Below the pieces are notes generated by a model, which searched no databases, was not told the origin of the DNA, and saw only the letters and a program-made list of their open reading frames with translations. Positions 47,176-59,174 of a DNA stretch of 64,000 nucleotides are shown one piece after another. Within the stretch, counting starts at the first letter, position 1; every line of letters starts with the position of its first letter. A program made the translations under genes and the position numbers. Origin of the DNA: Ferrimonas kyonanensis DSM 18153 (GTDB taxonomy: Bacteria > Pseudomonadota > Gammaproteobacteria > Enterobacterales > Shewanellaceae); contig NZ_AUDJ01000033.1 of NCBI RefSeq assembly GCF_000425405.1, positions 1 to 64,000 on the forward strand, given 5' to 3'.

Positions 47176-47967
47176 ATGGCAAGAGTGATAGCAGTAGCCA
47201 ACCAGAAAGGCGGAGTCGGTAAGACCACCACCTGTGTCAATCTGGCCGCATCCTTGGCCGCTACCCGTCGTCGGGTGCTGGTTATCGATCTCGACCCGCA
47301 AGGGAACGCCACCATGGGCAGCGGCGTCGATAAATACGAGGTGGAGCATACCGCGTACGATCTGCTGGTGGACGAGGTTCCTGCTGAGCAGGTAATCGTT
47401 AAAGACACCAACGGCAAATATGACCTGATCTCGGCCAACGGTGACGTGACCGCGGCGGAGATTAAACTGATGGAGTTTTTTGCTCGCGAGTTGCGGCTGC
47501 GTAATGCGCTGGAGCCGATCAAAGACCAGTACGACTTCATCTTTATCGATTGCCCGCCGGCTTTGAACATGCTGACGGTCAATGCCATGGGGGCCGCCGA
47601 TTCGGTATTAGTCCCGATGCAATGCGAATACTATGCCCTGGAGGGCCTGACCGCGTTGATTGACACCATCAGTAAATTGGCGGCAGTGGTCAATCCGAAT
47701 CTCGGCATCGAGGGTATTCTTCGGACCATGTACGACCCTCGAAACCGGTTGGCCAATGATGTGTCCGATCAGCTAAAACAACACTTCGGTGACAAAGTCT
47801 ACCGGACGGTGATTCCGCGCAATGTCCGCCTGGCGGAGGCACCCAGCTTCGGATCACCGGCCATCTATTACGACAAAAGCAGTGCCGGCGCCAAGGCGTA
47901 CCTGGCTTTGGCGGGCGAGATGTTGCGCCGCGCCGAACGCAGCGAGCCTGAGACCGAAGAGGCATAA
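47176..47967 (+). CDS. parA: chromosome partitioning ATPase ParA
   Basis: ParA is a Walker-type ATPase that moves ParB-parS complexes over the nucleoid. The 263 residues show the deviant Walker A KGGVGKTT near residue 11, Walker B FIFIDCPP and the conserved DPQGNAT. Lack of an N-terminal helix-turn-helix shows the chromosomal (type Ib-size) class. ATG 47176 is chosen over the TTG just upstream. It is ten bases before parB. Confidence 0.98.
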   Translation: MARVIAVANQKGGVGKTTTCVNLAASLAATRRRVLVIDLDPQGNATMGSGVDKYEVEHTAYDLLVDEVPAEQVIVKDTNGKYDLISANGDVTAAEIKLMEFFARELRLRNALEPIKDQYDFIFIDCPPALNMLTVNAMGAADSVLVPMQCEYYALEGLTALIDTISKLAAVVNPNLGIEGILRTMYDPRNRLANDVSDQLKQHFGDKVYRTVIPRNVRLAEAPSFGSPAIYYDKSSAGAKAYLALAGEMLRRAERSEPETEEA

Positions 47968-47976
47968 GGGGAAATC

Positions 47977-48903
47977 ATGTCAGCGAAAAAACGCGGTTTA
48001 GGAAAAGGCTTGGATGCCCTTCTGGGAACCAGTAAGTCGGTGATGGATCGCCGGGAGCAGATCGCATCGGCCCCGGAACCGTCACCTGCCCCTGCTCCTG
48101 AGGTTGCGGTACCGGCAGATTCACAGGATGGCCTGGTGCACTTGCGCTTGGAGTTGTTGCAGCGTGGTGAGTACCAACCGCGTCGGGACATGTCCACCGA
48201 AGCCCTGGAAGAGTTGGCGGATTCCATTCGCAGCCAGGGAATATTGCAACCCATCGTCGTTCGACCTCTGCAACCGGGACAGTATGAGATTCTGGCGGGC
48301 GAACGTCGCTGGCGGGCCTCGCAGATGGCCGGTCTGGAGACCGTTCCCTGCATCGTTAAGAATGTTGCCGATGAAGCGGCGGTGGCCATCGCCCTGATAG
48401 AGAACATTCAGCGTGAAAACCTCAACGCCATGGAAGAGGCCATTGCGTTGCAGCGACTGGCGGACGAGTTTGAGATGACTCATGCCGACGTCGCCAAGGC
48501 GGTGGGCAAGTCCAGAGCCACGGTGACCAACCTGTTACGTCTGAATAACCTTAACGACGAGGTTAAGACCCTGTTGGAACATGGTGATCTGGAAATGGGC
48601 CATGCTCGTGCCCTACTGGGGCTCGACGGCGATGCTCAGACGCTGTCGGCTCGAGTGGTGGTGGCCAAAGGCCTGACGGTTCGAGACACCGAAAAACTGG
48701 TGGCCAACCAACTGCAGCCTAAGCCTGAAAAGCCCGCCAAGGTGGAAGATCCCGATGTGACGCGGCTGATCAATCAGCTGACGGAACGGCTGGGGGCTCA
48801 GGTCGCCATCCAGCAGGGCAGTAAGGGCAAGGGCCGGCTGGTGATTAACTATGACAGTTTGGACCAGCTTGATGGGATCATAAGTCGCGTAATCACTGAT
48901 TAA
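47977..48903 (+). CDS. parB: chromosome partitioning protein ParB
   Basis: ParB binds parS, clamps on DNA in a CTP-dependent way and spreads. The 308 residues begin with the ParA-activating basic tail KKRGLGKGLDALLG, followed by a variable linker, the CTP-binding motif GERRWRA (near 108), ENIQRENLNAMEEA, the helix-turn-helix (VAKAVGKSRATVTNLLRL) and a C-terminal dimer domain. Five parS-type sites in this window are its likely targets. Confidence 0.98.
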   Translation: MSAKKRGLGKGLDALLGTSKSVMDRREQIASAPEPSPAPAPEVAVPADSQDGLVHLRLELLQRGEYQPRRDMSTEALEELADSIRSQGILQPIVVRPLQPGQYEILAGERRWRASQMAGLETVPCIVKNVADEAAVAIALIENIQRENLNAMEEAIALQRLADEFEMTHADVAKAVGKSRATVTNLLRLNNLNDEVKTLLEHGDLEMGHARALLGLDGDAQTLSARVVVAKGLTVRDTEKLVANQLQPKPEKPAKVEDPDVTRLINQLTERLGAQVAIQQGSKGKGRLVINYDSLDQLDGIISRVITD

Positions 48904-48907
48904 CATA

Positions 48908-48933
48908 AAGACCTCCTTCGGGAGGTTTTTTTG
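48908..48933 (+). terminator. terminator after parB
   Basis: ACCTCC-TTCG-GGAGGT with a stable tetraloop is followed by seven T. Confidence 0.92.
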
Positions 48934-49325
48934 TGCTTGTGATCCTTACCACAAACTTCGTTTTTTTTATCCGGCAGGCGGGGGGGAATAAATGCTGCTG
49001 GCCTCGGTTTTATCAATTAATTCTGATAAGAAATCCGTTTAAACTGTATTTATGAATCGTTAAAACAAATCAACCTCGGTGGATAAGTGCTCAATATCCG
49101 TCGTTTTTGACAGGTTATAATCAGCTCTTGTTGATCAATAACAAATATGACTGACTGCCTGTGAGGTGGCTCCACCTCCATCCCCTGCTGCTGCGGCTTG
49201 AGATCACAGTTTCCCAACCTCCACTTGGTTGCATCGCTAAGGTAAGTAGGTATACTTTCGCTTGCTTTTAGGCAGATTATGGGTCGATTGACCCATCAAT
49301 TTGGAAAACTTACGGAGCCAAAGCG
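48934..49325 (+). promoter_or_regulatory. atp operon upstream region
   Basis: A 392-bp non-coding stretch. The best promoter is -35 TTGCAT (49229-49234) and -10 TATACT (49251-49256) with 16 bp spacing, 70 bp before atpI. A perfect TATAAT lies at 49116-49121 without a good -35. An inverted repeat GAGGTGG-ct-CCACCTC spans 49163-49178. The first 200 bases are AT-rich. I cannot assign any RNA or small gene here. Confidence 0.6.
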
Positions 49326-49718
49326 TTGAAACGAGACCCGAAGCGAAAAGGCCGATTAACCGCGTTTAGGTTGGTCGCTTCCCAAGCCATAGTGGTAGCT
49401 CTGATCAGTACGTTTTGTTTCGTATTATGGGGAGAACAGCTGGCGTTGTCGGCCCTGATGGGCGGCAGTGTGGCCGTAATCCCCAACTTCGTTTTCGCGA
49501 CTCTGACTTTTTCTCACAAGTGGGAAAAAGTAACCGGTAATGTGGTGAATGCCTTTTACCGCGGGGAAGCGATTAAGCTGATGCTAACCGTAACTCTCTT
49601 TGTGCTGGCATTTGCAGTAGTTAAATCTGACCCTAGGGCCGTGTTTGGCTGCTACATATCAGCGCTGATGGTGTTATGGATGGCACCTTTGTTGTTTCAA
49701 CGAAAACATTTGGGATGA
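49326..49718 (+). CDS. atpI: ATP synthase accessory protein AtpI
   Basis: A 130-residue membrane protein with four predicted TM segments, in the usual first position of the operon; AtpI helps c-ring assembly or Mg2+ handling and is not part of the finished enzyme. The start is TTG at 49326 after TACGGAG. AtpB follows after three bases. Confidence 0.92.
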   Translation: MKRDPKRKGRLTAFRLVASQAIVVALISTFCFVLWGEQLALSALMGGSVAVIPNFVFATLTFSHKWEKVTGNVVNAFYRGEAIKLMLTVTLFVLAFAVVKSDPRAVFGCYISALMVLWMAPLLFQRKHLG

Positions 49719-50525
<807 letters not shown>

Positions 50526-50552
50526 TTTTTAAGATTAAGTAACATTTTTTAG

Positions 50553-50789
<237 letters not shown>

Positions 50790-50866
50790 GGCGACCCTTT
50801 AATCCAATGTCTTTGTGTTCCGCTAATCCGGGACCGACTTTGAATGGGTTTTGAGGAGGAGCCGTT

Positions 50867-51337
50867 GTGAATATCAACGCGACTTTTATTGGTCAGACTA
50901 TCGCCTTTATTGTTTTTGTTTGGTTCTGCATGAAGTATGTGTGGCCCCCATTGATGGGTGCCATCGAAGCCAGACAGAAGACAATTGCGGATGGACTGGC
51001 AAACGCTGACCGTGCATCAAAAGATCTTGAACTGGCTCAGGCGAACGTCGGCGAACAGCTGAAAGAAGCCAAAGTACAAGCCGGTGCGATCATTGAGCAG
51101 GCAAACAAGCGTAAAGCGCAAATTGTCGACGAAGCGAAAGAAGAAGCCGAAGCCGAGCGAGCTAAGATCATTGCTCAAGGCCAGGCGGAAATTGAAGCCG
51201 AGCGTAACCGCGCCAAAGAAGCCCTGCGTAAGCAAGTGGCTATTCTGGCCGTCGCCGGTGCTGAGAAGATCATTGAGCGTACCATCGACGTTGACGCCCA
51301 CAGCGACATCGTTGAAAAATTGGCCGCGGAGCTTTAA
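50867..51337 (+). CDS. atpF: F0F1 ATP synthase subunit b
   Basis: Subunit b is the peripheral stalk: one N-terminal TM helix (about 8-26) and a long charged coiled coil rich in Ala, Glu and Lys. It has 156 residues as in E. coli. The start is GTG at 50867 after GAGGAG. Confidence 0.97.
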   Translation: MNINATFIGQTIAFIVFVWFCMKYVWPPLMGAIEARQKTIADGLANADRASKDLELAQANVGEQLKEAKVQAGAIIEQANKRKAQIVDEAKEEAEAERAKIIAQGQAEIEAERNRAKEALRKQVAILAVAGAEKIIERTIDVDAHSDIVEKLAAEL

Positions 51338-51352
51338 TAGGGGAGAGGGCAT

Positions 51353-51886
51353 ATGTCTGAACTGACTACCGTTGCGCGCCCCTATGCCAAAGCTGCATTT
51401 GAGTTTGCGGTTGAGCGTCAGGCTATTGACGAGTGGCAAAACCAACTGGATTTTGCTGCCGCAGTAGCGCAAAACGACGCCATTGCGGATCTGTTATCCG
51501 GCGCCGTAGGGGTGGAACAACTGGCTGAGATCTTCTTGAAGATCTGTGAAGGCAAGTTGAACGACCACGGTCAGAACCTGATTAAGGTGATGGCTGAAAA
51601 CGGACGTCTGGCGGTGCTGCCTCAAGTGGCGACTCTGTACAAAGAGTTTGCTGACGAACAGGCAAAGCTGGTTGAAGCCCACGTGGTTTCAGCGACAGAA
51701 CTTAGCGAACAACAGCAGCAGAAGATCGCCGAATCGCTGGAACAAAAACTGGCGCGGAAAGTGAAACTGATCTGCAGTGTTGACCCGCAGCTTATTGCCG
51801 GTGTTGTAATCAACGCTGGTGACTTGGTCATTGATGGCTCGGTACGCGGTAAATTAAACCGCATGGCCGATACGCTGCAATCCTAA
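51353..51886 (+). CDS. atpH: F0F1 ATP synthase subunit delta
   Basis: Subunit delta joins the b stalk to the top of the alpha3beta3 head. The 177 residues begin [19 protein letters not shown] and end in the conserved GGxxI-like [19 protein letters not shown]. It is 15 bp after atpF. Confidence 0.97.
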   Translation: MSELTTVARPYAKAAFEFAVERQAIDEWQNQLDFAAAVAQNDAIADLLSGAVGVEQLAEIFLKICEGKLNDHGQNLIKVMAENGRLAVLPQVATLYKEFADEQAKLVEAHVVSATELSEQQQQKIAESLEQKLARKVKLICSVDPQLIAGVVINAGDLVIDGSVRGKLNRMADTLQS

Positions 51887-51899
51887 CGGGGATTTAAGC

Positions 51900-53441
51900 A
51901 TGCAACTGAATTCAACTGAAATCAGTGAACTGATCAAACAGAGAATTGAGCAGTTCAATGTTGTCAACGAAGCTCGCAACGAAGGTACCATCGTATCTGT
52001 AAGCGACGGTATTATCCGCATCCACGGCCTGGCCGACGTGATGCAGGGTGAGATGATTGAGCTTCCTGGCAACCGTTTCGCTATTGCACTGAACCTGGAG
52101 CGTGACTCCGTTGGTGCCGTAGTAATGGGCCCATATGCCGATTTGGCAGAGGGCGTAAAAGTTAAGTCCACTGGTCGTATTCTTGAAGTGCCAGTTGGCC
52201 GCGGTCTGTTGGGCCGTGTGGTTAACACCCTGGGTGAGCCGATTGATGGCAAAGGCCCAATCGAAAACGACGGCTTCTCTCCTGTAGAAGTTATCGCACC
52301 GGGTGTAATTGACCGTCAGTCTGTTTCTCAGCCTGTACAAACCGGTTATAAGTCCGTTGACTCCATGATTCCAATCGGTCGTGGTCAGCGTGAACTTATC
52401 ATTGGTGACCGTCAGACTGGTAAGACTGCGATGGCTATCGACGCCATCATCAACCAGAAAGATTCCGGCATTAAGTGTGTGTACGTTGCGATTGGTCAGA
52501 AAGCCTCTACCATCGCCAACGTGGTACGTAAGCTGGAAGAGCACGATGCACTGAAGAACACCATTGTGGTTGTTGCTTCTGCGTCTGAAGCGGCTGCGTT
52601 GCAGTACCTGGCTCCTTACTCTGGTTGTTCAATGGGTGAGTACTTCCGCGACCGCGGTGAAGACTCCCTGATCATCTATGATGACCTGTCTAAGCAAGCT
52701 GTTGCTTACCGTCAGATCTCACTGCTGCTGAAGCGTCCTCCGGGCCGTGAAGCTTACCCTGGTGACGTTTTCTACCTCCACTCCCGTCTGCTGGAACGTG
52801 CAGCACGTGTTAACGCCGACTACGTTGAGCGTTACACCAACGGTGAAGTGAAGGGTCAGACCGGTTCTTTGACTGCTCTGCCAATCATTGAAACCCAGGC
52901 TGGTGACGTATCTGCGTTCGTACCGACCAACGTAATCTCCATTACCGATGGTCAGATCTTCCTGGAAACCGACCTGTTTAACGCGGGCCTGCGCCCTGCG
53001 GTTAACCCAGGTATCTCGGTATCTCGTGTAGGTGGTTCGGCTCAGACTAAGATCATCAAGAAGCTGTCCGGTGGTATTCGTACCGCTCTGGCACAGTACC
53101 GTGAATTGGCGGCCTTCGCTCAGTTCTCATCCGATTTGGACGACGCCACTCGTGCCCAGCTGGAGCATGGTGAGCGGGTAACCGAACTGATGAAACAGAA
53201 GCAGTACGCGCCAATGAGCGTCGCTGATCAAGCCGTTGTCATCTTCGCAGCAGAAAAAGGCTTCCTGTCCGCAATCGCAGTAAACAAGATTGGTGACTTC
53301 GAAGCGTCCCTGCTCTCCTACATGAACGCCGAACATGCTGACCTGCTGAAGCTGATCAACGAGACTGGAGACTACAACTCCGACATCGAATCTCAGCTGC
53401 AAGCGGCTATGGACAAGTTCGTTGCGACTCAAACCTGGTAA
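51900..53441 (+). CDS. atpA: F0F1 ATP synthase subunit alpha
   Basis: Non-catalytic nucleotide-binding subunit with 513 residues, the E. coli length. The P-loop GDRQTGKTA spans 169-177. The N-terminal beta barrel and the C-terminal helical bundle are complete. Codon use is noticeably more biased than in neighbouring genes, as expected for a highly expressed subunit. Confidence 0.99.
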   Translation: MQLNSTEISELIKQRIEQFNVVNEARNEGTIVSVSDGIIRIHGLADVMQGEMIELPGNRFAIALNLERDSVGAVVMGPYADLAEGVKVKSTGRILEVPVGRGLLGRVVNTLGEPIDGKGPIENDGFSPVEVIAPGVIDRQSVSQPVQTGYKSVDSMIPIGRGQRELIIGDRQTGKTAMAIDAIINQKDSGIKCVYVAIGQKASTIANVVRKLEEHDALKNTIVVVASASEAAALQYLAPYSGCSMGEYFRDRGEDSLIIYDDLSKQAVAYRQISLLLKRPPGREAYPGDVFYLHSRLLERAARVNADYVERYTNGEVKGQTGSLTALPIIETQAGDVSAFVPTNVISITDGQIFLETDLFNAGLRPAVNPGISVSRVGGSAQTKIIKKLSGGIRTALAQYRELAAFAQFSSDLDDATRAQLEHGERVTELMKQKQYAPMSVADQAVVIFAAEKGFLSAIAVNKIGDFEASLLSYMNAEHADLLKLINETGDYNSDIESQLQAAMDKFVATQTW

Positions 53442-53457
53442 CAGGGGGAGATAGAAG

Positions 53458-54318
53458 ATGGCCGGCGCTAAAGAGATCCGTACCAAGATCGGGAGTGTGA
53501 AAAACACTCAGAAGATCACCTCTGCCATGGAAATGGTAGCGGCATCGAAAATGCGCAGAGCGCAGGATCGTATGCACGCCAGCCGTCCATACGCGGAGAA
53601 CATGCGTAAGGTGATTGGTCACGTAGCGCAGGGCTCTCTGGAGTACAAGCATCCCTACCTGGAAGAGCGTGAAGTAAAGAGTGTCGGTTACATCGTCATC
53701 TCTACTGACCGTGGTCTGTGTGGTGGTTTGAACATTAACCTGTTCAAACAGGTTGCTCAGGCAACCACCGAGTGGAAGCAAAAGGGCGTGAACGTCTCTT
53801 ATGCGGCCATCGGTTCCAAAGGCGCAGGATTCTTCCAGAGCTTTGGTGGTGACGTTGCTGCACAGGCTTCTGGCCTGGGCGATGCACCATCCCTGACGGA
53901 CCTGATTGGTTCCGTTAAGGTGATGCTGGATGCCTACAACGAGGGCAAGCTGGACCGCCTGTATCTGGTGTACAACAAGTTTGTGAACACCATGAAGCAG
54001 GACCCAGTGATCGATCAGCTTCTGCCGTTGCCGAAAGACGACACCAAACAACGCGCTCACGCTTGGGACTACATCTATGAGCCCGATCCGAAAGCGTTGT
54101 TGGACAAACTGTTGGTTCGCTACGTCGAATCTCAGGTTTATCAAGGTGTTGTAGAGAATGTCGCGTCTGAACAGGCCGCCCGTATGGTTGCAATGAAATC
54201 TGCAACCGATAACGCCGGTGACCTGATCAATGACCTGGAACTGGTATACAACAAGGCTCGTCAGGCTGCGATTACGCAGGAACTGTCTGAGATTTGTGCC
54301 GGTGCTGCGGCAGTTTAA
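53458..54318 (+). CDS. atpG: F0F1 ATP synthase subunit gamma
   Basis: The central rotor shaft. The 286 residues open with the conserved [16 protein letters not shown] helix and close with the long C-terminal helix that includes [23 protein letters not shown] is the typical central block. Confidence 0.98.
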   Translation: MAGAKEIRTKIGSVKNTQKITSAMEMVAASKMRRAQDRMHASRPYAENMRKVIGHVAQGSLEYKHPYLEEREVKSVGYIVISTDRGLCGGLNINLFKQVAQATTEWKQKGVNVSYAAIGSKGAGFFQSFGGDVAAQASGLGDAPSLTDLIGSVKVMLDAYNEGKLDRLYLVYNKFVNTMKQDPVIDQLLPLPKDDTKQRAHAWDYIYEPDPKALLDKLLVRYVESQVYQGVVENVASEQAARMVAMKSATDNAGDLINDLELVYNKARQAAITQELSEICAGAAAV

Positions 54319-55755
<1,437 letters not shown>

Positions 55756-55776
55756 CCCGGCTTCGGGGAGGATGAG

Positions 55777-56205
55777 ATGGCAGCTATGACACTTCATTTG
55801 GATGTAGTCAGTGCGGAAGAAAGCATTTTTTCTGGTCGTGCTCAGTACCTGCAAGTAACAGGTACCGAGGGTGAACTGGGTATTATGCATGGCCACACTC
55901 CATTGCTCACCGCCATCAAGCCAGGCATGGTTCGCATCAAAAAGCAGGACGACAGTGAAGAGGTAATCTACCTGTCAGGCGGCATTCTCGAGGTTCAACC
56001 CGATAATGTCTCCGTGCTGGCCGATGTCGCCGTACGTGGTGAAGATATCGATGTGGAGGCTGCGGAAGCAGCCAAGCGCGCAGCCGAAGAGCAGATGGCA
56101 ACCGCCTCTGTGGACATGGACTACGAAGCAGCCGCAATCGAACTGGCGAAAGCGATGGCACAACTTCGCGTTGTTGATACCATCCGAAGAGGCCTGGGCA
56201 AGTAA
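55777..56205 (+). CDS. atpC: F0F1 ATP synthase subunit epsilon
   Basis: Subunit epsilon couples rotor to c-ring and can inhibit ATP hydrolysis with its C-terminal helices. The 142 residues have the N-terminal beta sandwich ([19 protein letters not shown]) and an Ala/Glu-rich helical end. ATG 55777 follows GGGGAGGATGAG; M4 is an alternative start. Confidence 0.97.
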   Translation: MAAMTLHLDVVSAEESIFSGRAQYLQVTGTEGELGIMHGHTPLLTAIKPGMVRIKKQDDSEEVIYLSGGILEVQPDNVSVLADVAVRGEDIDVEAAEAAKRAAEEQMATASVDMDYEAAAIELAKAMAQLRVVDTIRRGLGK

Positions 56206-56218
56206 GCTCGGAGACCTC

Positions 56219-56250
56219 ATCAAAAAGGCGGCCATTGGCCGCCTTTTTTA
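56219..56250. terminator. terminator between atpC and the EamA gene
   Basis: AAAAAGGCGGCC-att-GGCCGCCTTTTT forms a 12-bp stem with A- and T-runs, able to work for both converging transcripts. Confidence 0.92.
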
Positions 56251-56266
56251 TTGCTTCGGCGACGGC

Positions 56267-57151
56267 TCAGTCGCTGTCCAGCTTTAACAGCACCAGCAGG
56301 GTTATGACGATAAGCCCGATGCCGGGTAGCACCCATAACGATGGCAGCGGTTTGCCCATCAACAGATCGATGACCAGCACCAGTGCCGGTGTCAGTAGGC
56401 TGTAGGCGTTGGCAGAGCTGCCGCCGACCACCAGGCTGGCAGACTGAAACAGGAAGAACGTCAACATGGTGGTGGCCGTGGCCAGCCACATTATGGCAGC
56501 CAGTTGTGGCGTCGTCGGCGTAATCCATTGAGGCTGCAGCAGGGCTAGGGCCAGGCTGAGCCACAGGCAGCCGGTGATCAGTGACCAGCCGGTTACGGTT
56601 AACATCGGTTCGCCCCGATGCAGGGATTTCAATACCAGTGGGTAGGCCCCCATCAGCAAGCACGCCACCACAAATAAACTGTTTCCCGGCGGCCATCCGC
56701 CCTGGCTCAGTTGGTGTAACTGACCGCCGGTCAGTACCCACAGGGCACCGGCGACACCACAGCACAGGGCCAGCAGTCGCTGTGGTTGCGGCAGTTGACG
56801 CCAGAACAGCCAGGCAAACAAGCAGCTGCACAGGGGAATCAGTGTCGACAGGCTCCCCATTGCCAGGGATGAGGCGGTTTCTCCGGCCATGAACATCAGC
56901 AGGAAGAAGCCGGTTAACGGCAGGCTTATCAGGCTGTAGCGGCCGACATTGGCCCAGCCTGGCCAATGCAGCTGGCGGTGGTATTGCATCAGCAGCATAA
57001 AACCGGCGGCGGCGATGGCAAAGCGGCCCCAGGTGGTCCACAGCGGCGAGTAGCTGCTGCCCATAAAGCTGGCGATGGGAAAGGAGGTGCTGATCAGCAC
57101 CGCATACAGCAGCAGTCCCAGGTGGGCTCTGACAACAGGTTGGTCTTTCAT
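56267..57151 (-). CDS. EamA/DMT family transporter
   Basis: A 294-residue inner-membrane protein with about ten hydrophobic helices in two repeats of five, the EamA (drug/metabolite transporter) pattern. Family members export amino acids, metabolites or drugs; the substrate cannot be told from sequence. It stands alone, 77 bp downstream of the purine phosphorylase start-to-stop direction (xapA is on the same strand upstream of it, 57229-58053), so it may share that transcript. Confidence 0.88.
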   Translation of the reverse strand: MKDQPVVRAHLGLLLYAVLISTSFPIASFMGSSYSPLWTTWGRFAIAAAGFMLLMQYHRQLHWPGWANVGRYSLISLPLTGFFLLMFMAGETASSLAMGSLSTLIPLCSCLFAWLFWRQLPQPQRLLALCCGVAGALWVLTGGQLHQLSQGGWPPGNSLFVVACLLMGAYPLVLKSLHRGEPMLTVTGWSLITGCLWLSLALALLQPQWITPTTPQLAAIMWLATATTMLTFFLFQSASLVVGGSSANAYSLLTPALVLVIDLLMGKPLPSLWVLPGIGLIVITLLVLLKLDSD

Positions 57152-57228
57152 AGTGGGATCCGCAGATGGTACTCAGTCAGGGTGGCGAGTCCACCCTGAG
57201 GGAGTTATAGCACGTTCCGGCCTGAGCG

Positions 57229-58053
57229 TCAGAAGTGGTGGCGGACAAAGGCCTCTATCAATTGCATAAAGTCCTGCTCTGCCAGTTTGGCGCAGTTCAG
57301 GGTCTGCTGATGAGACAGCGCCGTCTCTCCCAGGCCTTCTGCCAGGTTGGTGATGGCACACACCGCCAGTACCGGCAGACCGCAGTGGGCAGCACTGATC
57401 ACCTCGGGCACCACACTCATGCCGACCACATCGCCGCCGATGATCTGCATCATTCGAATCTCGGCAGCGGTTTCAAAGCAGGGGCCGGGGTAGGAGACAA
57501 ACACCCCTTCGTTGAGGTGAATGTTGTGTTTGGCGGCGACGGTTTGCAGTTGTTGCCTGAGTTTGCTGTCGTAGGCGTTGGCCAGGCTGAAAAAGCGGTC
57601 GCCATAGAAGTCATCATTGGGTCCGACCATGGGAGTGCCCGGCATGGTGTTGATGTGATCGTTAAACACCACCAGTGAGCCGACATCGATGCGTTCCGGC
57701 CGCAGAGAGCCGGCGGCGTTGGTGACAAACAGCATGCCACAGCCCAGCAGCTTGAAGGTACGAACCGGGGTGGTCATTACCGTCATGCCCTGGCCTTCGT
57801 AGAAGTGACCGCGCCCTTTCATGCACACTGCGTCGATGCCATGCATCTTACCCAGCACCAGTTCACCGCTGTGGCCGGCGACGTCGCTGGTTGGAAACCC
57901 CTCCAGTTGTTCATAGGGAATCACGATCTTGTCCTGCATCTGGTCGGCCAGTACGCCGAGACCGGATCCCAGAATAAAGGCGCAGCGGGGGGCGAAATCG
58001 GGCTTATGGGACAAGATGGTGGCCAGGGCGCGGTGAGGGGCATCGTTGATCAT
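57229..58053 (-). CDS. xapA: purine-nucleoside phosphorylase, XapA-like
   Basis: Splits purine nucleosides with phosphate to free base and ribose 1-phosphate. The 274 residues follow E. coli XapA closely (ILGSGLG phosphate loop near 27, MKGRGHFYEG near 78, TNAAGSLRPE, and EIRMMQIIGGDVVGMSVVPE). XapA accepts xanthosine as well as inosine and guanosine; specificity here is inferred. A LysR-type gene is divergent, as xapR is next to xapA in E. coli. Confidence 0.9.
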   Translation of the reverse strand: MINDAPHRALATILSHKPDFAPRCAFILGSGLGVLADQMQDKIVIPYEQLEGFPTSDVAGHSGELVLGKMHGIDAVCMKGRGHFYEGQGMTVMTTPVRTFKLLGCGMLFVTNAAGSLRPERIDVGSLVVFNDHINTMPGTPMVGPNDDFYGDRFFSLANAYDSKLRQQLQTVAAKHNIHLNEGVFVSYPGPCFETAAEIRMMQIIGGDVVGMSVVPEVISAAHCGLPVLAVCAITNLAEGLGETALSHQQTLNCAKLAEQDFMQLIEAFVRHHF

Positions 58054-58193
58054 GATTGGGTCACTCGGTTGCGGAATACCCGGCCACTATAGGTGAATCG
58101 GTGGTCTGGAAGACAGGGCGATTTTTCGCTCGTTTGTTTTATTAATCAGAACGATAATGGGTAAGTATTGAAAACGATACTCGGGGAGTGACG

Positions 58194-59114
58194 ATGAACC
58201 ACCTGTTGGACAGTGGCCGAATCAGCATGAAAATGCTTCGCTATTTTGCGGCGGTTGCACAGCGCCTGCACTTTGGTCTGGCGGCCTCGGACTTGTGCAT
58301 CTCCAAATCAGCCCTCAGCACCCAGGTGCGTGAACTGGAGTCGGTATTGGGGCTGAGCCTGTTGGACCGCAGCCATAAACGAGTAACGCTGACAGCGGCG
58401 GGCGCACTGATGAAGCTGGAGTGTGAGCAGTTGCTGGCAGCCATGGAACAGTCGCTCAACCGAGTGCTGCAGGCTGGCCGCAGTCAACATCAGACCCTGA
58501 ACATCGGCCTGATCAGCTCGGCGGCTTGGGACGGACTGTTTGCCGCCATTGAGGTGTTTCGGTTACAGCAGCCTCAGGTGTCGATGAACTTCATTGAGTT
58601 GGCGCCGTCGGAGCAGCGGCAGGCGCTCAGGGAGCAGCGCATCGATGTTGGCCTGTGCCGCGAGGGCGATCGCCAGGCCATGGCGCCATTGTCGGTACAA
58701 CGGGTCAAATCGGAGTCGATGTGGGTGGCGGTGTCGGAGTTGCATCCCCTGGCCGCTGCCTCGGTGTTGTCGCTGCGCCAGTTGCAGCATCAGGATTGGG
58801 TGATGTTTGATCCCAAACGTTCTGGCACCGCTGCCATGGTGTACGAGCATTGTCGCCGACTGGGCTTTGTGCCCCGGGTGCGGCACCAGGTGGTAGAGCC
58901 GCAGACTATGATGGCGTTTGTGTCGGCCAATCAGGCCCTGGCGCTGGTACCCAAGTGTTTTCGGCGTCAGCATTGGCACAAGGTTCAGTTCATTCCGCTG
59001 CAGGAGTCAATGGCCGCCGATCTGTGCGTGGTGCACGATCCTCACCTGCCCCACCAGTTGGTAGCAGCCTTTATCGACACCCTGCGGGTGAGCGGAAACT
59101 GCACTGACGGCTGA
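58194..59114 (+). CDS. LysR family transcriptional regulator
   Basis: A 306-residue LysR protein with an N-terminal winged HTH (MLRYFAAVAQRLHFGLAASDL..SKSALSTQVRELE, about 14-53) and a periplasmic-binding-like effector domain (about 90-295). ATG 58194 after GGGGAG is preferred to GTG 58188. It is divergent from xapA with 140 bp between; two AACGATA direct repeats (58150-58156 and 58173-58179) lie in the gap. Control of xapA by purine ligands is a reasonable inference. Confidence 0.88.
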   Translation: MNHLLDSGRISMKMLRYFAAVAQRLHFGLAASDLCISKSALSTQVRELESVLGLSLLDRSHKRVTLTAAGALMKLECEQLLAAMEQSLNRVLQAGRSQHQTLNIGLISSAAWDGLFAAIEVFRLQQPQVSMNFIELAPSEQRQALREQRIDVGLCREGDRQAMAPLSVQRVKSESMWVAVSELHPLAAASVLSLRQLQHQDWVMFDPKRSGTAAMVYEHCRRLGFVPRVRHQVVEPQTMMAFVSANQALALVPKCFRRQHWHKVQFIPLQESMAADLCVVHDPHLPHQLVAAFIDTLRVSGNCTDG

Positions 59115-59133
59115 TTTTACTCCCCAGACTGGG

Positions 59134-59139
59134 TATACT
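59134..59139 (+). promoter_or_regulatory. candidate glmU -10 element
   Basis: TATACT, 36 bp before the glmU start. The -35 (CTGATT at 59111-59116, 17 bp away) is poor. Confidence 0.4.
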
Positions 59140-59174
59140 TTTGCGCCTTAACGACTAACTATCAATGGATCAGC

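Noticed and set aside
49107-49135. TTGACA at 49107 as an atp promoter
   Set aside because: No acceptable -10 lies 16-18 bp downstream; the TATAAT at 49116 is too close to it.
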